Source of the DNA: an uncultured Candidatus Melainabacteria bacterium
Lineage (GTDB): Bacteria > Cyanobacteriota > Vampirovibrionia > Gastranaerophilales > Gastranaerophilaceae
DNA: 8,304 nucleotides
Reading direction: 5' to 3'
NCBI GenBank assembly: GCA_937898445.1
Contig: CALEJY010000112.1
Location: 1 to 8,304, forward strand
Shown: positions 6,302 to 8,304 of the stretch, one piece after another
Numbering within the stretch: the stretch's first letter is position 1
Layout of the letters: each line of letters starts with the position of its first letter
Translations under genes and position numbers: made by a program
The notes under the pieces: generated by a model
Databases searched by the model: none
The model's input: the letters and a program-made list of their open reading frames with translations, nothing else
Told to the model about the DNA's origin: nothing

Positions 6302-6359
6302 TTTCTCTTTCTTATCCAATATTCTTTCTCTTTTCATCGCAAAAAAGAGAAAGAATATT
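6302..6359. repeat. 17-bp perfect hairpin preceded by a polypyrimidine mirror repeat
   Basis: AATATTCTTTCTCTTTT (6318-6334) and its exact reverse complement (6343-6359) form a 17-bp stem with an 8-nt loop. Just upstream, TTTCTCTTTCTTA (6302-6314) is the exact mirror image of ATTCTTTCTCTTT (6321-6333) in the 5' arm. The stem therefore has a homopurine arm that a third pyrimidine strand matches base for base in parallel (T-A-T and C-G-C). No T-run follows the stem on the plus strand, and no gene ends here, so it does not look like an intrinsic terminator. Confidence 0.6.
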
Positions 6360-6360
6360 T

Positions 6361-6388
6361 GGTGCGGGGTATGGGGTGCAGAACGCCC
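6361..6388. repeat. G-rich tail of the intergenic repeat cluster
   Basis: An abruptly G-rich stretch, with two GGGGT runs and ending in GCAGAACGCCC, follows the hairpin directly in otherwise AT-rich DNA. It has no coding frame and is not a promoter. Its adjacency suggests that the hairpin and this tail are one composite repeat unit, but only one copy is visible. Confidence 0.3.
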
Positions 6389-6399
6389 ATAATTTAATA

Positions 6400-6428
6400 T
6401 TAACTTAAATTGTATTATATGCTATAAT
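6400..6428 (+). promoter_or_regulatory. Promoter of the amidase gene, positioned for a leaderless mRNA
   Basis: TATAAT (6423-6428) preceded by TGC is an extended -10; TTAACT (6400-6405) stands 17 bp upstream as a -35 with four of six consensus bases. The -10 ends only 6 bp before the ATG at 6435, so transcription should start on or next to the A of the start codon. A 7-bp inverted repeat, AATTTAA (6391-6397) and TTAAATT (6405-6411), overlaps the -35 and could be an operator or simply reflect AT richness. Confidence 0.65.
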
Positions 6429-6434
6429 TCTTTT

Positions 6435-7796
6435 ATGAAAAAATACGTTTTATTATTGGGTTTAATATTATCTGTAAACAGCTGTTTGGCGTTTGATGTG
6501 GTTTATCCGAAAAGAAACGAAACAACCATAAATTCAAATTCCACATTTTTTATCGGTTCTTCCGACAAACCTCTTAAAATTAACGGGCAAGATGTTCCGT
6601 TACACCAAACAGGAGCTTTTGCCTACGTTGTAAAACTTCAAAACGGCTCAAACACTTTCACTCTCCAAACCGATGATGAAAGACAAATTTTTGTAATAAA
6701 CAAACCTATAATCAAGACAGAATGTAATCTTCCACTACAGTTTTTCAAATATCCGGAAACAAAATATTTTTACGTAACAACAGAAGGCGCACCACTGCGT
6801 TCAACTCCAATTGATGCAGGAATTAACAGAATGGCACATCTGCAAAGAAACGTAAATTTACTTATTGATGGAGAAAAAGGCGGTTTTTACAGAGTTATTT
6901 TGGGTGACAACCAATACGGATGGATTGCCAAAACCAATGTAAAACAATTTTCAAACTTCGAAATAACACCTGCCACAATGAGCGGATATGATTATATTGA
7001 TAGTAATGAATTTTTTACATTCATTTTTCACTTAGACAAAAAAGTTCCATTTGAAATAGTTGAAAACGATCCGTTTTTAATCAAATTTTTCAACGTAAAA
7101 AATAATGAAAACAATATTTACACAATGGATTTGCCACTTAATGAAATGATGAATGGCAAAAAACGCATTGGTTATAGCGGAGAATATCAAGGGAATGATT
7201 TTGTTTTAAAAATCAGAAAACCATTACAAATACACGCTAAAAAGCCTTTAAAAAATATTAAAATCGCAATTGATGCAGGACATGGCGGAAACGAAGTCGG
7301 TGCAATCGGTTGTCTTGGCGACAAAGAAAAAGATATCAATTTATCTATCGCAAAATTTTTGGAAGAAGATTTGAAGAAAAAAGGCGCAAATGTCATTATG
7401 ACAAGAGATGATGACATTTATGTAGGATTAAAAGATCGTGTCGATTTTGCAAATCGAGAAGATGCAGCGATTTTTATAAGTATTCATTGTAACGCCTTGC
7501 CTGACGGAGCTGATCCGAACAAAAATACGGGAACAAGTATTTATTACTATTACAATCAAGCAAAACCGCTTGCTGACGAGATTATGAACTCTGTAGTTTC
7601 TGAACTCGGAATAAATAATGACAAAGTTCGTCAAGGAAGTCTTGCCGTTGTAAGAAACACGGACGCTTTGAGTTTGTTAATTGAAACTTCATACCTCATA
7701 AATCCGCAAGACAATGCAAATTTAATCAATATTGATTTTCAAAAACAATACGCAAAAGCAATAACAGACGCTTTAGAAAAATATATTCAAGAGTAA
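6435..7796 (+). CDS. Exported N-acetylmuramoyl-L-alanine amidase with SH3-like and C-terminal Amidase_3 domain
   Basis: This zinc amidase cleaves the bond between MurNAc and L-Ala of the stem peptide outside the membrane, as in cell separation and wall turnover. The 453 residues begin with a Sec signal peptide (MKKYVLLLGLILSVNSCLA, cleavage likely after A19; N15-S16-C17 is a poor lipobox). Next come a beta-rich Ig-like region (about 21-90), an SH3-like domain (about 112-170, with APLRSTP and YGWIAKTNV), and a beta-rich segment (about 183-265) that may be AMIN-like. The catalytic Amidase_3 domain (about 275-451) has IDAGHGG (H283), DKEKDIN (E298), SIHCNA (H351) and LIETSYLIN (catalytic E417), so all zinc ligands and the catalytic Glu are present. 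ATG 6435 is the only reasonable start: the frame has no ATG/GTG/TTG between the upstream stop at 6390 and 6435. There is no Shine-Dalgarno. It is divergent from the PBP operon and related to AmiC/CwlD-type enzymes; the exact orthologue is unclear. Confidence 0.92.
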   Translation: MKKYVLLLGLILSVNSCLAFDVVYPKRNETTINSNSTFFIGSSDKPLKINGQDVPLHQTGAFAYVVKLQNGSNTFTLQTDDERQIFVINKPIIKTECNLPLQFFKYPETKYFYVTTEGAPLRSTPIDAGINRMAHLQRNVNLLIDGEKGGFYRVILGDNQYGWIAKTNVKQFSNFEITPATMSGYDYIDSNEFFTFIFHLDKKVPFEIVENDPFLIKFFNVKNNENNIYTMDLPLNEMMNGKKRIGYSGEYQGNDFVLKIRKPLQIHAKKPLKNIKIAIDAGHGGNEVGAIGCLGDKEKDINLSIAKFLEEDLKKKGANVIMTRDDDIYVGLKDRVDFANREDAAIFISIHCNALPDGADPNKNTGTSIYYYYNQAKPLADEIMNSVVSELGINNDKVRQGSLAVVRNTDALSLLIETSYLINPQDNANLINIDFQKQYAKAITDALEKYIQE

Positions 7797-7825
7797 AAAA
7801 GACGGGATGAAAAATCCCGTCTTTT
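7795..7825. terminator. Bidirectional intrinsic terminator between the amidase and pepA
   Basis: GACGGGAT (7801-7808) and ATCCCGTC (7814-7821) form a GC-rich 8-bp stem with a GAAAA loop. The flanking A-tract (7795-7800) and T-tract (7822-7825) extend it to 12 bp and give a U-run on either transcript. It starts inside the amidase stop codon and ends 18 bp before the pepA stop codon, serving both convergent genes. Confidence 0.92.
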
Positions 7826-7843
7826 ACACTATATATCTGCGAA

Positions 7844-8304
7844 TTATTTTGTTACATAGCTCAAAAGAGTTCTTACACCTGCGCCAGTTGCACCTGCAAT
7901 AAATTCTTTTTGAGGTTTTTCAATATATGCAGTACCTGCAATATCAATGTGCGCCCATTTTGGACCTTCAACAAATTCTTGCAAGAATACACCGGCAGCA
8001 GAAGCTCCACCCATTCTTGAACCTGTGTTTTTCATATCTGCAATATCTGATTTCAAACTATCGAAATATTCTCTATCCATAGGAAGTTTCCAAAGTTTTT
8101 CACCTGCATCTTTTCCTGTTTCAATCAAACTTTCGATAAAGTTGTCATCATTTCCCATAATTCCTGAAATATGAGAACCAAGAGCAACTACGCAAGCTCC
8201 TGTCAATGTAGCAATATCAATAACTTCATCAACATTAAGTTCGCAAGCATAACACAAAGCATCTGCAAGAGTTAATCTACCTTCTGCATCGGTATTATCA
8301 ACTT
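7844..8304 (-). CDS. pepA: Leucyl aminopeptidase (peptidase family M17), C-terminal 153 residues
   Basis: PepA is a cytoplasmic, usually hexameric, two-metal aminopeptidase that releases N-terminal residues from peptides. The frame is open from the window edge to TAA at 7846-7844, so the gene's start is outside. The M17 signature NTDAEGRL is read at about 8296-8273, holding the metal-binding Asp and Glu and the catalytic Arg. It is followed by ADALCYACE, VIDIATLTGACVVALG, GEKLWKLPM, a glycine-rich GSRMGGASAAGVFLQEF, and WAHIDIAGTAY, all in E. coli PepA order. The C-terminus ATGAGVRTLLSYVTK matches the family end, so nothing is lost on that side. A TTG inside the frame (8257) is not a start, because the signature lies upstream of it. 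Full-length members are about 480-500 residues. The gene converges on the amidase across a shared terminator, with no functional link evident. Confidence 0.95.
   Translation of the reverse strand, partial: VDNTDAEGRLTLADALCYACELNVDEVIDIATLTGACVVALGSHISGIMGNDDNFIESLIETGKDAGEKLWKLPMDREYFDSLKSDIADMKNTGSRMGGASAAGVFLQEFVEGPKWAHIDIAGTAYIEKPQKEFIAGATGAGVRTLLSYVTK

Noticed and set aside
6302..6359. Intrinsic terminator
   Set aside because: No U-run follows the stem on the plus strand, and no gene ends nearby on either strand; both flanking genes point away.
6360..6388. G-quadruplex
   Set aside because: There are only two GGGG runs and one GG; at best a weak two-tetrad structure, not enough to call.
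5983..6434. tRNA or small RNA gene in the long spacer
   Set aside because: No cloverleaf or known ncRNA motif was found by eye; the structures there look like repeats. An unrecognised ncRNA cannot be excluded.
6435..6491. Lipoprotein signal peptide on the amidase
   Set aside because: V-N-S-C has Asn at the -2 position and the Cys is followed by a good CLA|F signal peptidase I site.
7947..8174. 75-codon plus-strand frame opposite pepA
   Set aside because: It is antisense to the conserved M17 domain; its open frame follows from pepA codon bias.

Overview
The window is AT-rich bacterial chromosome in the standard genetic code, with tightly packed housekeeping genes and one repeat-rich spacer. 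It carries meso-diaminopimelate-type MurE, a class B penicillin-binding protein and an exported amidase, so the organism makes a DAP-type peptidoglycan. The type IV pilin-like protein (cleavage motif GFTLAEV, six cysteines, C-terminal WKIPxDYP) has a style I associate with gut Melainabacteria/Gastranaerophilales. That assignment is inference with moderate to low confidence; no rRNA or other phylogenetic marker is present.

Layout, left to right. (1) 1-411, minus: 5' part of ilvD (branched-chain amino-acid synthesis), 23 bp downstream of a small XRE-type regulator (435-752, minus). (2) 753-887: a divergent intergenic region with a candidate regulator operator and a promoter for the pilin-like gene (888-1628, plus). 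(3) 1625-5982, minus: a cell-wall block in transcription order class B PBP (ftsI/spoVD-like), murE, nagA. PBP and murE are 29 bp apart. murE and nagA are 69 bp apart, and a double-hairpin repeat fills most of that gap and appears to supply nagA's ribosome-binding site. nagA and the pilin-like gene converge, and their stop codons overlap. (4) 5983-6434: about 450 bp with no gene, between the divergent PBP and amidase genes. It holds a promoter at each end and a patchwork of repeats: a roughly 158-bp inverted-repeat-bounded segment, a small hairpin motif, and a 17-bp perfect hairpin preceded by a polypyrimidine mirror repeat. (5) 6435-7796, plus: an exported N-acetylmuramoyl-L-alanine amidase, probably on a leaderless mRNA. 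(6) 7795-7825: a strong bidirectional terminator. (7) 7844-8304, minus: the C-terminal part of leucyl aminopeptidase pepA, cut by the window edge.

Functionally, MurE adds the third stem-peptide residue to UDP-MurNAc-dipeptide. The PBP cross-links the finished peptidoglycan, the amidase removes stem peptides from the glycan during remodelling or cell separation, and NagA could feed GlcNAc-6-phosphate from wall turnover back into metabolism. I see no phage, CRISPR, toxin-antitoxin or obviously new multi-gene system. The points worth a second look are mainly in the non-coding DNA and at start codons.
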